Of a stretch of 64,000 nucleotides of DNA, positions 44,432 to 54,154 are shown piece after piece. The stretch is taken from assembly GCF_002498315.1 (NCBI RefSeq), contig NZ_DAGX01000002.1, forward strand, positions 342,836-406,835. Reading direction: 5' to 3'. Below the pieces are notes generated by a model. It was given only the letters and a program-made list of their open reading frames with translations. It had not been told where the DNA came from and made no database searches. The translations under genes and the position numbers were made by a program. The stretch's first letter is position 1, and each line of letters starts with the position of its first letter. The stretch is from Methanofollis sp. UBA420. Its GTDB lineage: Archaea > Halobacteriota > Methanomicrobia > Methanomicrobiales > Methanofollaceae.

Positions 44432-45093
44432 GACGAGGAAAGATCATCTGCTTTACCGGCATTGACGGGTCAGGGAAGACGACCCTTGCAAAGTACCTGA
44501 CAGACGAACTGCACAGGCGGGGGGTCGACACCCGGTACGTCTACGGACGGTACCAGCCCGCCGCACTCAGGCCCCTGATGTACCTGGGGAAACTCCTCTT
44601 TTTCCGGAAGAAAGACATGTTCCAGGACTACTCCGACTATGCCGGGTCGAAGAAGGAGGCGGCACAGGAACACACCCTGCTTGCCCGCCTCTACCAGCGC
44701 CTCCTCTTCTGGGAATACGCCCTCCAGTTGACCCTCAGGGTCTCCCTCCCGGTCACCCTCCTCAACAGGACCCTTGTCTGCGACCGCTATATCATCGACA
44801 CCGTCGTCACCGACCTCGCCGTCGACTTCCACTACTCTGAGGAGGAGGTCGAGGAGGTGATCAGGAAGATGTACGGCCGTTTCCCGCGGCCTGACGTCAC
44901 CTTCCTGATCGACCTCCCCGAGGAGGTCGCGATGAAACGAAAGGACGACACGCCTTCTGTCCGGTACCTTGAGGAGAGACGGCGGCTGTACCTCATGTCG
45001 GCGGAAACCGTCGGCGCCGTCGTCCTGGACGGGTCTCTGCCCGGCGAGACGATCAGGCAGAGCGTCCTCAGGTACACGGGGGTGGCGCCATGA
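44428..45093 (+). CDS. dTMP kinase-like P-loop kinase in glycan operon
   Basis: A 221-residue protein with Walker A G-I-D-G-S-G-K-T-T near residues 11-19, a D-R-Y motif in V-C-D-R-Y-I-I-D-T (about 118) and a LID-like region K-R-K-D-D-T-P-S-V-R-Y. This is the thymidylate kinase fold, but the DRY context and insertions differ from housekeeping Tmk. Kinases of this type recur in archaeal glycan loci, so the acceptor may be a sugar, polyprenol or nucleotide for an activated sugar. Overlaps its neighbours by 4 bp. Confidence 0.8.
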   Translation: MRRGKIICFTGIDGSGKTTLAKYLTDELHRRGVDTRYVYGRYQPAALRPLMYLGKLLFFRKKDMFQDYSDYAGSKKEAAQEHTLLARLYQRLLFWEYALQLTLRVSLPVTLLNRTLVCDRYIIDTVVTDLAVDFHYSEEEVEEVIRKMYGRFPRPDVTFLIDLPEEVAMKRKDDTPSVRYLEERRRLYLMSAETVGAVVLDGSLPGETIRQSVLRYTGVAP

Positions 45094-46580
45094 CGCGGCT
45101 TGCCGTGATCGGGATCGACAGCATGGACTCCCTGCTTGTCGACGCCTTTATCGACGACCTGCCAAACCTCAGACGACTGAAGGAGGCCTCGCCGCCGATC
45201 GCCATGCACTCGGTCTTCCCGCCAGACTCGGACACGGCATGGGCGACCATCTACACCGGCCTGAACCCTGCCGAGCACGGCGTGGTTCACTTCGTCGACC
45301 CGCTGGAGAAGACCTCGATCTACCAGACCGACTACCTCGACTCGTCCCTGGTCCGCGGCAGAACCTTCTGGGACGCCGCAGGGGAGGCAGGAAAGAGGGT
45401 CTGTGTCGTCAACCCCCATATCGGATACCCCGTATGGCCGGTCTACGGGACGATGGTGAGCAGGAGCCCGAAGAATACCGGTGTCCAGACCTATCCCGAA
45501 ACCGTCCCCGGCATCAACGGCGATGTGGCCGGCCTCCTGATGCCCGACCGTATCCCTGACTCGAAAGGGGAATATCAGGAGTTTCTCGAACGCCTCGAAT
45601 CTGTCGTCAGGAGGGAGGCCGCCGTTGCCGAAGAAATAATGCGCTCGACCCGGTGGGACCTCTTCTTCTTTTATTCCTCGGCCCTCGACTTTGTCCAGCA
45701 CATCTTCTGGAATTACTGCGACCCGGAAGACCCCATGTACCCGGGCGACGACAACCCCTTCAGGGACACCATCAGGCACTTCTACCAGACCTACGACGAG
45801 GTCGTCGGGTCCCTGATCTCAGGCATCCCGCCAGACACCGCCGTGATTGTCATGAGCGACCACGGCCACACGATGCGGCCGTCAGACCTGATCAACATCA
45901 ACGAGATCCTGAGGCTGGAGGGCTATCTTGTCGCGAACAACGGGATCTCGGCCCCGATAAAAAATGCCGGCGAGAAGGTCAAGCGGGCGGCGGTGAACAT
46001 CATCCAGAGAACGGCACTCCGCGGGACCGCCCTCAGGATCCTCAGAAAACACCCCGGGATCAAGGAGTATTACACTGTCCCCTCGTCCATCGACTTCGGT
46101 CGGACGGTGGCGCACTGCACCGACCTCTCCGGCATGAAGGCCTACAACTACGGGGGGATCCTCATCGCGCGGGAGAAACTGGGGCCTGAGAAGGGGTACG
46201 ACGAGGTGAGGAAGGAGATCATCGACCTCCTCTCCTCGTACACCCTGTCCACCGGCGCACCGGTCTTCGAGTGGATCCGCGAGAGGGAAGCCCTCTACCA
46301 GGGGCGGCACCTGGAAAAGTACCCCGACATCCTCTTCAAACTGAGGGAGGGGTACGGCGCGGGCTGGGCGATCCACGAGTCGATCTTCTCGACGTCGAAC
46401 ACCCACAGTTTTTATCCGGGTTCCCACCGGGGGGACACGCCGATCTTCTTCCTCCGGGTACCCGGCACCAGCAATCAGGCCCTGACAGAGGCGGGTCTGG
46501 AGGACGTCAGCCCCACGATCCTGGACATCCTCGGGGTCGGGGGAAACGGCAGGGGCGGGAGCGGGAAGAGCCTCATCTAA
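45090..46580 (+). CDS. Alkaline-phosphatase-superfamily phosphodiesterase
   Basis: A 496-residue protein of the nucleotide pyrophosphatase/phosphodiesterase branch. Metal motifs are L-A-V-I-G-I-D-S-M-D near the start, the nucleophile region P-P-D-S-D-T-A-W-A-T-I-Y-T-G, S-A-L-D-F-V-Q-H-I-F-W near 210 and V-M-S-D-H-G-H-T near 255, with a late H-R-G-D-T-P in place of a C-terminal His ligand. No signal peptide is visible, so it is cytoplasmic. It is the last gene of the coupled operon and may hydrolyse or transfer a phosphodiester on a glycan or lipid carrier. Confidence 0.88.
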   Translation: MTRLAVIGIDSMDSLLVDAFIDDLPNLRRLKEASPPIAMHSVFPPDSDTAWATIYTGLNPAEHGVVHFVDPLEKTSIYQTDYLDSSLVRGRTFWDAAGEAGKRVCVVNPHIGYPVWPVYGTMVSRSPKNTGVQTYPETVPGINGDVAGLLMPDRIPDSKGEYQEFLERLESVVRREAAVAEEIMRSTRWDLFFFYSSALDFVQHIFWNYCDPEDPMYPGDDNPFRDTIRHFYQTYDEVVGSLISGIPPDTAVIVMSDHGHTMRPSDLININEILRLEGYLVANNGISAPIKNAGEKVKRAAVNIIQRTALRGTALRILRKHPGIKEYYTVPSSIDFGRTVAHCTDLSGMKAYNYGGILIAREKLGPEKGYDEVRKEIIDLLSSYTLSTGAPVFEWIREREALYQGRHLEKYPDILFKLREGYGAGWAIHESIFSTSNTHSFYPGSHRGDTPIFFLRVPGTSNQALTEAGLEDVSPTILDILGVGGNGRGGSGKSLI

Positions 46581-46746
46581 AGATATTCCAGAGATTATGC
46601 CGGACTTTTGGGACCTGACCGGCACCTGATAGAGGAACAGAACGACGAAAAAAAGATAACCTGACGATCCCACTCCCGGACGTGGGGAACAAATATATGG
46701 CACGACGCAGATTACGACCTGAACTCCGCCCCCAAAGAGGAGATAC
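46581..46746 (+). promoter_or_regulatory. Promoter region of the second glycan unit
   Basis: ACAAATATATGG near 46688-46700 is a TATA-like element, placing a transcription start near 46725. A GGAG element precedes the ATG at 46747. Confidence 0.4.
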
Positions 46747-47889
46747 ATGGAACCGAAGCCTCACATTGTCCTGGTCACATCACGGTGGTTCAAGAACCAG
46801 AACCTCTACTTTACGGCCTTGAAACTGGTGCAAATCCTGAAACCCCTTTCCCGGGAGATCACCTGGATCATCACCGAACAGGAGGACAAGAACTACCCGG
46901 CAGGAGAGTTCACGCTCCTGAAGATCCCTGACCGGACGGTAGAGAAGCCCCTTGCCGCACGCCTCTGGTATCTCGTCCTCCACCAGATGCGGGTGGTGCA
47001 CCAGGTGCTGCGTCTGGGGAAGGACCAGGGCGTCGTGATCTTCGCATTCGGCGCCGACTATTTTGTCCTCCCGATGCTTGCCGCGAAACTGAAGGGAAAA
47101 CGGGTGGCCCTCCGCACGGACGGGAGGACCTCGCGGGTCATCGGAAAGTACTGGCAGCGGAAAAACCGTCCCCTGCAGATGCTGTACCAGGGGGTCGAAG
47201 CGGTCACCTACGGGATCTCCGATGCGATCATCCCGGAAAGCGAGAACTTCGTCGGCCTCTACGACATGGGGCACTATGAGAAAAAGACATGGGCAGGCAG
47301 CCTGTACGTCGACACGGCGCGTTTTGCCGTCCAGAAGGGGATCTCAGAGAGGAAGTACGACCTCGGGTTTGTAGGCCGATTCTCCCGCGAGAAGGGGATC
47401 ATCGAGTTCGTGTCCGCCCTGGGGACGGCGCTGGACGGAGAAGAGTGCCGGGTGGCCCTCATCGGCGACGGCGACCTCAGGAGTGAGGTCGAGGCCATCC
47501 TTGCACGAGACCAGTTGAGGGAATTCGTGGACGTCATCGGCTGGATCGACAACACCGATCTTCCCCGGCACCTGAACACTATCAAAGTCCTTGTCGTGCC
47601 GTCGTACAGGGAGGGGCTCCCCAACATCGTGCTCGAAGCGATGGCATGCGGGTGCATCGTCCTTGCCACGCCGGTGGGCGGGATACCGGCCCTGGTCCGG
47701 GACGGCGTGACCGGGTTTATCACCGAAGACAACTCGTCAGGGACTCTCTCACAGAATATCAGGCGGGCGCTGAGGCACCCTGACATGAAGGGTATCAGCG
47801 AGACGGCGCGGGAACTGATCGAGCGGTCCTATACGTACGACGCGGCGGTCAGGCAGTACGGACAGATACTCGCACACATATCATCGTGA
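46747..47889 (+). CDS. Glycosyltransferase family 4
   Basis: A 380-residue GT-B enzyme. The C-terminal domain shows L-G-F-V-G-R-F-S-R-E-K-G and R-E-G-L-P-N-I-V-L-E-A-M-A-C-G (E-x7-E intact), then T-P-V-G-G-I-P-A-L-V. The N-terminal domain (KPHIVLVTSRWFKNQNLYF) differs from the other transferases here, so the acceptor probably differs too. It is followed after 7 bp by the DUF2206 protein. Confidence 0.9.
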   Translation: MEPKPHIVLVTSRWFKNQNLYFTALKLVQILKPLSREITWIITEQEDKNYPAGEFTLLKIPDRTVEKPLAARLWYLVLHQMRVVHQVLRLGKDQGVVIFAFGADYFVLPMLAAKLKGKRVALRTDGRTSRVIGKYWQRKNRPLQMLYQGVEAVTYGISDAIIPESENFVGLYDMGHYEKKTWAGSLYVDTARFAVQKGISERKYDLGFVGRFSREKGIIEFVSALGTALDGEECRVALIGDGDLRSEVEAILARDQLREFVDVIGWIDNTDLPRHLNTIKVLVVPSYREGLPNIVLEAMACGCIVLATPVGGIPALVRDGVTGFITEDNSSGTLSQNIRRALRHPDMKGISETARELIERSYTYDAAVRQYGQILAHISS

Positions 47890-47896
47890 GGTCATC

Positions 47897-50083
47897 ATGG
47901 AACTCTCTGCACGCGAACGTCTGATAGCCCTCGTCGGGATTCTTCTCCTCTTCGATGGGGCCTTTATCCTGGACATACCGGTCGTACGTGAGGTGCTGGG
48001 GGCGGCGGTCATCGCGGTCATCCCGGGCATGCTGATCCTCTCCATCCTCAGGCCCGGAAAGATCACCCTGCTGGAATACTGCCTCCTTGCCATCGGGGCG
48101 AGCATCGCCTTCCTGATGATCGGGGGCCTGCTGTATAACAATCTCCTGATGTATCTCGGCATCGCAAATCCATTTGCCGGACGGTTGCTCCTCGACTTCT
48201 ACAACCTGGCGATCATCGTCCTCGCCGCGGTCTGGTACATCGCCAATAACGATAGGTCGTTTTCTCTCTCTGATCTGTCGATAAAGGCGGCGGACATGGC
48301 GTTCCTCCTGCCGGGTCTGGTCTTCCCGTCACTGAGCGTCCTTGGCATGCATCAGATCAATACGGCCGGGAACAACCTCCTCCTTCTCGGCCTCCTGATT
48401 GCCGTCTTCGTCTATATCGCCGCACTGAGCATCTGCCATGCAAGGGTCTCACCATGGCTCATGCCTGCAGCCATCCTGCTCCTGAGCGTCACCCTCATCC
48501 TGCCGCTCGCCCTCAGGTCGAACTATATCATCGGAACAGACTCTCACTTTGAATATTTCACCTTTATAACCACGCTGGAGAATGCACACTGGTCGATCAT
48601 CGGGAGCGCACAACTTGACTCGTGCCTCAGCATATCTATCCTGCCGTCGGCCTTCCAGATCTTCACGGGCGTCCCGCCGATGATGCTCTTTAAGGTTCTC
48701 TTTGCACTGATATTCTCGATCTCTCCCTTGATCGTCTATAGCATTGCGAAACAGTACCTGGGCGGGGTCTATGCCTTTCTCGCCGCGGCATTTTTCATGA
48801 TCCAGCCTCAGTTCATGACGGCCGCGTCGAACAGCAGGACTGTCCTCGCCCTGCTCTTCTTTATGCTGACCGTCATGCTGCTCCTGAACGAGGGGATGAA
48901 TCCTGCACGGAAGAAGGTTCTGATCGTCCTCTTCATCGCTGCCGCAATTTTTTCCCACTACTCGACGTCGTTTATCTTCTTTGGAATCCTGGTTTTTGCA
49001 TGGGTCGGAACCGGCATTCTCTCCCTCAGGTACCCGGTCCGTCCCGCACCGTCGTTCGATATCCTGGTGATCTTTCTTGCCCTGATGTATGTCTGGTACG
49101 CCCTGGTCACAGTCGTCCCGTCGCAGATGTTCCTGGAGTTCATCGACAAGACCATTGAAAACCTGGACCAGTTTCTGACGCCCGGGACGCGCGGCCAGGA
49201 CGTCCAGAGGTTGTTCGGCGCACATGCTCTCGACAAGGGTTTCCCCTATGTTGTCCAGCTGGCACTGTCCTGGGTCAGTATCGGCCTCATCGCGATCGGG
49301 TCCCTTGCAGTGGCCCTGGACCTCAGGCGCACGGTCCTTCCGGGCAGGGAGACGGCGGAGTACCTGGAGAAAAAGTTCAGCGGCCTGTTTTTTGTCCTGG
49401 TCATCATCGTCACCGGTCTCCTCGGCCTGATGGTCGTCGTGCCCTATGTCTCTGACGGGTACGACCTCGCCCGGGTGCTCCCCCTCTCCAACACGATCCT
49501 TTCGGTCATGTTCGTAGTCGGGGGGATTGCAATTGCCGAAGCCCTGCGTTTTGTCGTACGGTACCCTGAAGAGAGGGGACGGAGAGAGCAGCACCTGACC
49601 CCTTCGCGGGGCGGCGGACGGAACATGCTGCTGAAGATGTCGCTGGCGGTGATCCTTGTCGTCCTGCTCCCGTACTTCCTCTCGGTGACAGGCGTCCTGC
49701 ATACCCTGTATGGCGACCACCGCGATGTCGTCTTCCATGCGGACGGGCCGCAGTACGACATGAAGTATGTCCATGAAACGGAAGCACAGGGGGCAGTCTG
49801 GTTAAAACAGAGGATGGACCCGGAGATGAGGATCTTTGCCGACGGCTTCGGGATATCGCGGCTGATGAGTCTGGGTACGATGCCACCCTCGTCTCTTGCC
49901 TCCTTTGTCCAGTACGGCTGGGTGTCCCGCGAGAGTTATGTTTATCTCAGGCACAAAAACGTGGTGGACGGCAACCTTATCGATTTCGACGGGAAATACC
50001 GCGACATGGACGAGTTCGCCCAGCTTTTCCGGCACAAGAGTAAGATCTACGCCAATGGCGGGGCCACGATCTGGACCGGGTGA
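47897..50083 (+). CDS. DUF2206 multi-pass membrane protein (GT-C-like)
   Basis: A 728-residue protein with about 13-15 hydrophobic segments in its first 600 residues and a soluble C-terminal domain of about 110 residues outside the membrane. DUF2206 is an archaeal family found in surface-glycan loci and related in layout to GT-C transferases; the acidic G-T-D-S-H-F-E-Y early loop (about 215-222) is a candidate for the catalytic Asp of such enzymes. The role would be transfer of lipid-linked sugar at the outer face. Confidence 0.85.
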   Translation: MELSARERLIALVGILLLFDGAFILDIPVVREVLGAAVIAVIPGMLILSILRPGKITLLEYCLLAIGASIAFLMIGGLLYNNLLMYLGIANPFAGRLLLDFYNLAIIVLAAVWYIANNDRSFSLSDLSIKAADMAFLLPGLVFPSLSVLGMHQINTAGNNLLLLGLLIAVFVYIAALSICHARVSPWLMPAAILLLSVTLILPLALRSNYIIGTDSHFEYFTFITTLENAHWSIIGSAQLDSCLSISILPSAFQIFTGVPPMMLFKVLFALIFSISPLIVYSIAKQYLGGVYAFLAAAFFMIQPQFMTAASNSRTVLALLFFMLTVMLLLNEGMNPARKKVLIVLFIAAAIFSHYSTSFIFFGILVFAWVGTGILSLRYPVRPAPSFDILVIFLALMYVWYALVTVVPSQMFLEFIDKTIENLDQFLTPGTRGQDVQRLFGAHALDKGFPYVVQLALSWVSIGLIAIGSLAVALDLRRTVLPGRETAEYLEKKFSGLFFVLVIIVTGLLGLMVVVPYVSDGYDLARVLPLSNTILSVMFVVGGIAIAEALRFVVRYPEERGRREQHLTPSRGGGRNMLLKMSLAVILVVLLPYFLSVTGVLHTLYGDHRDVVFHADGPQYDMKYVHETEAQGAVWLKQRMDPEMRIFADGFGISRLMSLGTMPPSSLASFVQYGWVSRESYVYLRHKNVVDGNLIDFDGKYRDMDEFAQLFRHKSKIYANGGATIWTG

Positions 50084-50106
50084 GGGAAAAAAGAGGGTTC
50101 GAAGGC

Positions 50107-50217
50107 CGAAAACATTCTTGAACTCTCTCCGCCGTCCCTGAAATCAGGATTGGTCCGGGGAAAACTGAAGAGATATCCTGAGGAGAGAGGTTGCCGTCCA
50201 CCCTCTAGAGTGGGGAC
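50107..50217. repeat. Dispersed intergenic repeat, copy B
   Basis: Matches 39560-39668 (CGAAAACATTCTTGAAC, CAGGATTGGTCCGGGGAAAA, ATATCCTGAGGAGAGAGGTT, CCCTC tail). It lies between convergent genes of the glycan locus. Confidence 0.75.
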
Positions 50218-50329
50218 CATAAGACATCGAGAAAACCCGGCAAGCAGGGGGACGGAGAGTGTCGCCGGGCAAAAGTGCGTGTGACCCTGGAGGGACAGGG
50301 GAATTAAAAAAAGGTTAGGGGCGGATCAT

Positions 50330-53300
50330 TTACGCGTTGCTGATCGCCCATTTCACTGCCGCATCGAAGAGCGCCCACCCTTCGGGTGTGGTGCTGGCTG
50401 CGACCTGGTCGTGGAGGAAGAACCCGACACGGGGTGCGGGTGCCTTCATGCCGACCATCTCGGCGCCGGTGTCATAGGCGAAGACCGTCACCTTGTCGGG
50501 CTGACCGACGACGGTGGCGACCTTCGTTGCACCTGCAGACGGAAGGCCAAACATCTCTGAACCGGCAGTGCCGGTGACTCTCACGGTACCTTCCAGGCCG
50601 GCGGCGAGCGGGCTTGCCACATCGGCAATGGCGACCTGCGTCTGACCTGCAGCCGCAGAGTAGTCAGTGCCGCGGGAGGTGCCGGTCATCCTGAGGTCGT
50701 CATAGAGCCAGGCCTCGCAGGAGATCACCGGCACGGCGACGTTTCTGAGCGTCGTGCCGACAGTCCCGCTACCAAGGCTGGATGAGATGATGACCAGATC
50801 CTTGCCTTCTGCATCTGCTGCAGTGACAAGGTTGTCTTCCTTCGTTGTCACGGTGTAGCCCGCGGACTCGAGGTGCTTCTTGACCGCAAGGTCACCAGTT
50901 TCCAGGGTTGCTTTCCCGGTGATGAACAGCACCTTTGCAGGTTCGCTGGGTTCTGGTGTGGGTTCGGGAGTCGGGGGGACTTCTGTCGAACCGTCCGTAC
51001 CCGCAGCCCACTTCACTGCCGCATCGAAGAGCGCCCACCCTTCGGGTGTGGTGCTGGCTGCGACCTGGTCGTGGAGGAAGAACCCGACACGGGGTGCGGG
51101 TGCCTTCATGCCGACCATCTCGGCGCCGGTGTCATAGGCGAAGACCGTCACCTTGTCGGGCTGACCGACGACGGTGGCGACCTTTGCCGCACCTGCAGAC
51201 GGAAGGCCGAACATCTCGTAGCCGGCGGTGCCGGTGACTTTCACGGTGCCTTCCAGACCGGCGGCGAGCGGGCTTGCCGCATCGGCGATGGAGACCTGCG
51301 TCTGACCTGCAGCCGCAGAGTAGTCGGTGCCGACCACGGTGCCGGTCATCTTGAGGTCGTCATACTGCCATGCCTCACAGGAGATTACCGGAACGGCGAC
51401 ATTTCTGAGGGTGGTGCCGACAGTCCCGCTGTTGAAGCTGGACGAGATGATCACGACGTCCTTGCCCTCCGCATCTGCCGCGCTAACAAGGTCGTCTTCT
51501 TTTGTCGTTACCGTGTAGCCTGCGGACTCAAGGTGGTTCATCACGGCTTTGTCGCCAGGGCTCAGGTACGAGTTCCCGATGACCAGCAGCACCTTTGCAG
51601 GTTCGCCGGGTTCGGGTGTGGGTTCAGGTGTGGGTTCGGGGGTCGGGGGGACTTCCGTCGACCCGCCGGCTTCAGCCGCCCACTTCACTGCCGCATCGAA
51701 GAGCGCCCACCCTTCGGGTGTGGTGCTGGTTGCGACCTGGTCGTGGAGGAAGAACCCGACACGGGGTGCGGGTGCCTTCATGCCGACCATCTCGGCGCCG
51801 GTGTCATAGGCGAAGACCGTCACCTTGTCGGACTGACCGACGACGGTGGCGACCTTTGCCGCACCTGCACCAGGCAGGCCGAACATCTCGTAGCCGGCAG
51901 TCCCGGTGACTCTCACGGTGCCTTCGAGGCCGGCGGCGAGCGGGCTTGCCGCATCGGCGATGGCGACCTGCGTCTGACCTGCAGCCGCAGAGTAGTCGGT
52001 GCCGACCACAGTGCCGGTCATCTTGAGGTCGTCGTACTGCCATGCTTCACAGGAGATCACCGGAACGGCAACGTCCTTGAGCGTCGCACCGACAGTCCCG
52101 CTGTTGAAGCTGGACGAGATGATCACGACGTCCTTGCCCTCCGCATCTGCCGCGGTAACAAGGTCGTCTTCTTTCGTCGTCACCGTGTAGCCTTTCGACT
52201 CAAGGTGATCCTTCACGGCTTTGTCGCCGGGGCTCAGGTACGAGTTCCCGGTGACCAGCAGCACATCCTTGCCGTTGTCCGGTTCAGGCGTGGGTTCGGG
52301 TGTGGGCTCAGCCGTGGGTGTCGGGGTTGGTGTGATAGTTGGTGTGGGTGTTGGAGTTGGGATCGGTGTGGGCTCAGGTGTCGGGGTAGGAGTCGGCGGG
52401 ATCACCGGACCAATGACCTTGGTGCCGATGAAGTTGGTCTTCGCGCCGGTCACCTCGACATTGGAGACCTGCACCAGACCATTTGCAGAGGCCTGGTTGT
52501 TGATGCCAGTGGCATAGTTGGAGATCTTCGAGTTTGCGACCTGGATGGACGCTGGAGCGGAGACCTTCGACTGCACCCTGATGCCCGATGTTGACCGGGA
52601 GGTGCTGGACGAGATGGTCAGCCCGTTCATGCTCACCTTGGAGCCGCCTGCAAGGAAGAGGACAGGCTCGGGGGAGTTCGCAACCGAAGACGACGCGATC
52701 TGCAGACCGCCCGCACCGACACTGAGGATGCGGAAACCGATCAGCGAGCCCTTGTCGCTGGACCCGGAGACGGAACTGCCGTCGGGGTAGTCGCACATGA
52801 AGCCGACGATGTTGTCCTCGGAGATACAGTTCTCAAGGGTCATGCCCTCCATGACGATGTACCCGGCACCGAAGTCGGGGTGGGAAGCGCCGGTCTTCTG
52901 CTTCTGGCCGTTGTCACGGCTGACACAGTCGATGAGCCTGACGTTCTTCAGCTTCGGGGGTGGTTCGGCGTGGAAACCGGACTCCCAGGTGCCCTCGGCG
53001 ACGCACCGCGTGTAGGTGACGTCCTCGACGGTGTCGATGTACTCGGCAATGTCGAAGCCGACATCCCAGGCCTCGCCGTACTGGTGCCTCTCACCGTAGT
53101 ACTGGTCGTACCTGCCGCAGTTGATGGCCTGACAGTCCGTGTACCTGATGTTCTTGACGACGGAGGGGGTACCCCAGCCGCCACCGTTGTGGACAAAGCC
53201 CCAGCGGTCGCAGTCGATCGCCTTACAGTTGATGAACTGAATGTCTTCGACTGTCTTGCTGTACGCGTAGATGATGAAGGCGGCCATGTACGAGTTGTCG

Positions 53301-53737
53301 ACATTGTACACCTTCACATTTTCAATGACGTGGTGGGACGAACTGATGTAAACGCGTCCTTTCCCGTTTATCTGGAGATCGGATACTTTTACATTGCTCA
53401 CTCCAGAGAGAGAGACTGCTGCGGATGAGACAAAATTCAGAAATGTCGCATCTTCGCCTTCCCCTTTGAGGGCCGTGGAACTTTTCGGGGCGACATTTCC
53501 GTCCAGGGTGTAATGGCCCTTGGAGAGAATGACCGTCCCGCCTGAGGGGAGGGCAGCAAGTGCCTTGTTGATCTCAACCTGATCGCTCGTGCCGTCACAG
53601 ACATAATCTGCCTGATTTTTTACTAAGTTGCTGCTGTCGCTTGCTGCAACAACAAGGGATGCTGCGCCTACTGCCTGAACAAGACAGGAAAGCAGGGCCA
53701 ATCCCGCAACTAGTGTTAATAGTGATGCTAATCTCAT
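50330..53737 (-). CDS. Secreted right-handed beta-helix protein with three tandem C-terminal domains
   Basis: A 1135-residue exported protein. Signal peptide at residues 1-26. Residues about 27-445 form a parallel beta-helix that opens with a pectate-lyase-type D-x-V-C-D-G-T-S-D-Q-V-E-I-N-K-A-L and contains repeated N-C/D-C ladder steps. A Pro/Thr/Glu linker (about 446-487) is followed by three copies of an alpha/beta domain of about 200 residues, each beginning V-L-x-[VI]-T/I-G and containing HLES-x-GYTVTTKED, VISCEAW, GTDYSAAAGQTQV and W-A-L-F-D-A-A-V-K-W-A, separated by PEPT linkers. The domain resembles ThuA/class I GATase-like folds but is not identified. Likely acts on or decorates cell-surface polysaccharide. 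Confidence 0.85.
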   Translation of the reverse strand: MRLASLLTLVAGLALLSCLVQAVGAASLVVAASDSSNLVKNQADYVCDGTSDQVEINKALAALPSGGTVILSKGHYTLDGNVAPKSSTALKGEGEDATFLNFVSSAAVSLSGVSNVKVSDLQINGKGRVYISSSHHVIENVKVYNVDNSYMAAFIIYAYSKTVEDIQFINCKAIDCDRWGFVHNGGGWGTPSVVKNIRYTDCQAINCGRYDQYYGERHQYGEAWDVGFDIAEYIDTVEDVTYTRCVAEGTWESGFHAEPPPKLKNVRLIDCVSRDNGQKQKTGASHPDFGAGYIVMEGMTLENCISEDNIVGFMCDYPDGSSVSGSSDKGSLIGFRILSVGAGGLQIASSSVANSPEPVLFLAGGSKVSMNGLTISSSTSRSTSGIRVQSKVSAPASIQVANSKISNYATGINNQASANGLVQVSNVEVTGAKTNFIGTKVIGPVIPPTPTPTPEPTPIPTPTPTPTITPTPTPTAEPTPEPTPEPDNGKDVLLVTGNSYLSPGDKAVKDHLESKGYTVTTKEDDLVTAADAEGKDVVIISSSFNSGTVGATLKDVAVPVISCEAWQYDDLKMTGTVVGTDYSAAAGQTQVAIADAASPLAAGLEGTVRVTGTAGYEMFGLPGAGAAKVATVVGQSDKVTVFAYDTGAEMVGMKAPAPRVGFFLHDQVATSTTPEGWALFDAAVKWAAEAGGSTEVPPTPEPTPEPTPEPGEPAKVLLVIGNSYLSPGDKAVMNHLESAGYTVTTKEDDLVSAADAEGKDVVIISSSFNSGTVGTTLRNVAVPVISCEAWQYDDLKMTGTVVGTDYSAAAGQTQVSIADAASPLAAGLEGTVKVTGTAGYEMFGLPSAGAAKVATVVGQPDKVTVFAYDTGAEMVGMKAPAPRVGFFLHDQVAASTTPEGWALFDAAVKWAAGTDGSTEVPPTPEPTPEPSEPAKVLFITGKATLETGDLAVKKHLESAGYTVTTKEDNLVTAADAEGKDLVIISSSLGSGTVGTTLRNVAVPVISCEAWLYDDLRMTGTSRGTDYSAAAGQTQVAIADVASPLAAGLEGTVRVTGTAGSEMFGLPSAGATKVATVVGQPDKVTVFAYDTGAEMVGMKAPAPRVGFFLHDQVAASTTPEGWALFDAAVKWAISNA
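50350..52270 (-). repeat. Three near-identical coding repeats of about 660-672 bp
   Basis: The segments starting near 50353, 51013 and 51685 are almost base-identical over long stretches, for example the block that encodes T-T-P-E-G-W-A-L-F and the block around VGMKAPAPRVGFFL. The identity at third codon positions implies recent duplication or ongoing gene conversion. Confidence 0.9.
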
Positions 53738-54154
53738 ATACTGTCCTCTGAATCCGTTCGTTCTTCACCTTCTGCTCGTTTTTTGGTTTTTTGTATTACA
53801 AATAATTAGTTTCGAGTAGCCACATATAAACGATTCTATTTTATAATATCCACATAATTATCTGGTATTATCGGACAATACAGCGTTAATGAACAATAAA
53901 AAGATCAGAGCACTAAAAAATGATATCCACTTGCACAATTTATATATATAGTAAAGAGCACGTAACCGAAGAGCCAGGAAAATATCTCCCCCACCTTCAG
54001 AACATCGCTACAGGACAAATTGTTAAAATAACTTCATTGCCAGGAGTATTAAATTTTTTTAATCGCAATATCATTTTCAGACAAAATGTATCAAATGTCA
54101 TTCACCAGGCACTTATGGCCCTGTTATGTGATTATAAAAAGAAATGGCGAGGAA
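53738..54154. other. AT-rich intergenic region between two beta-helix genes
   Basis: About 417 bp with strongly reduced GC. It must hold the promoter of the large beta-helix gene; several TATATA-like elements (for example near 53938-53950) are present. A small open frame on the plus strand (53920-54162) has no ribosome binding site or composition to support it. Confidence 0.4.

Noticed and set aside
50873..52594. 573-codon plus-strand frame with internal repeats
   Set aside because: Its repeats simply mirror the three coding repeats of the beta-helix protein on the opposite strand.
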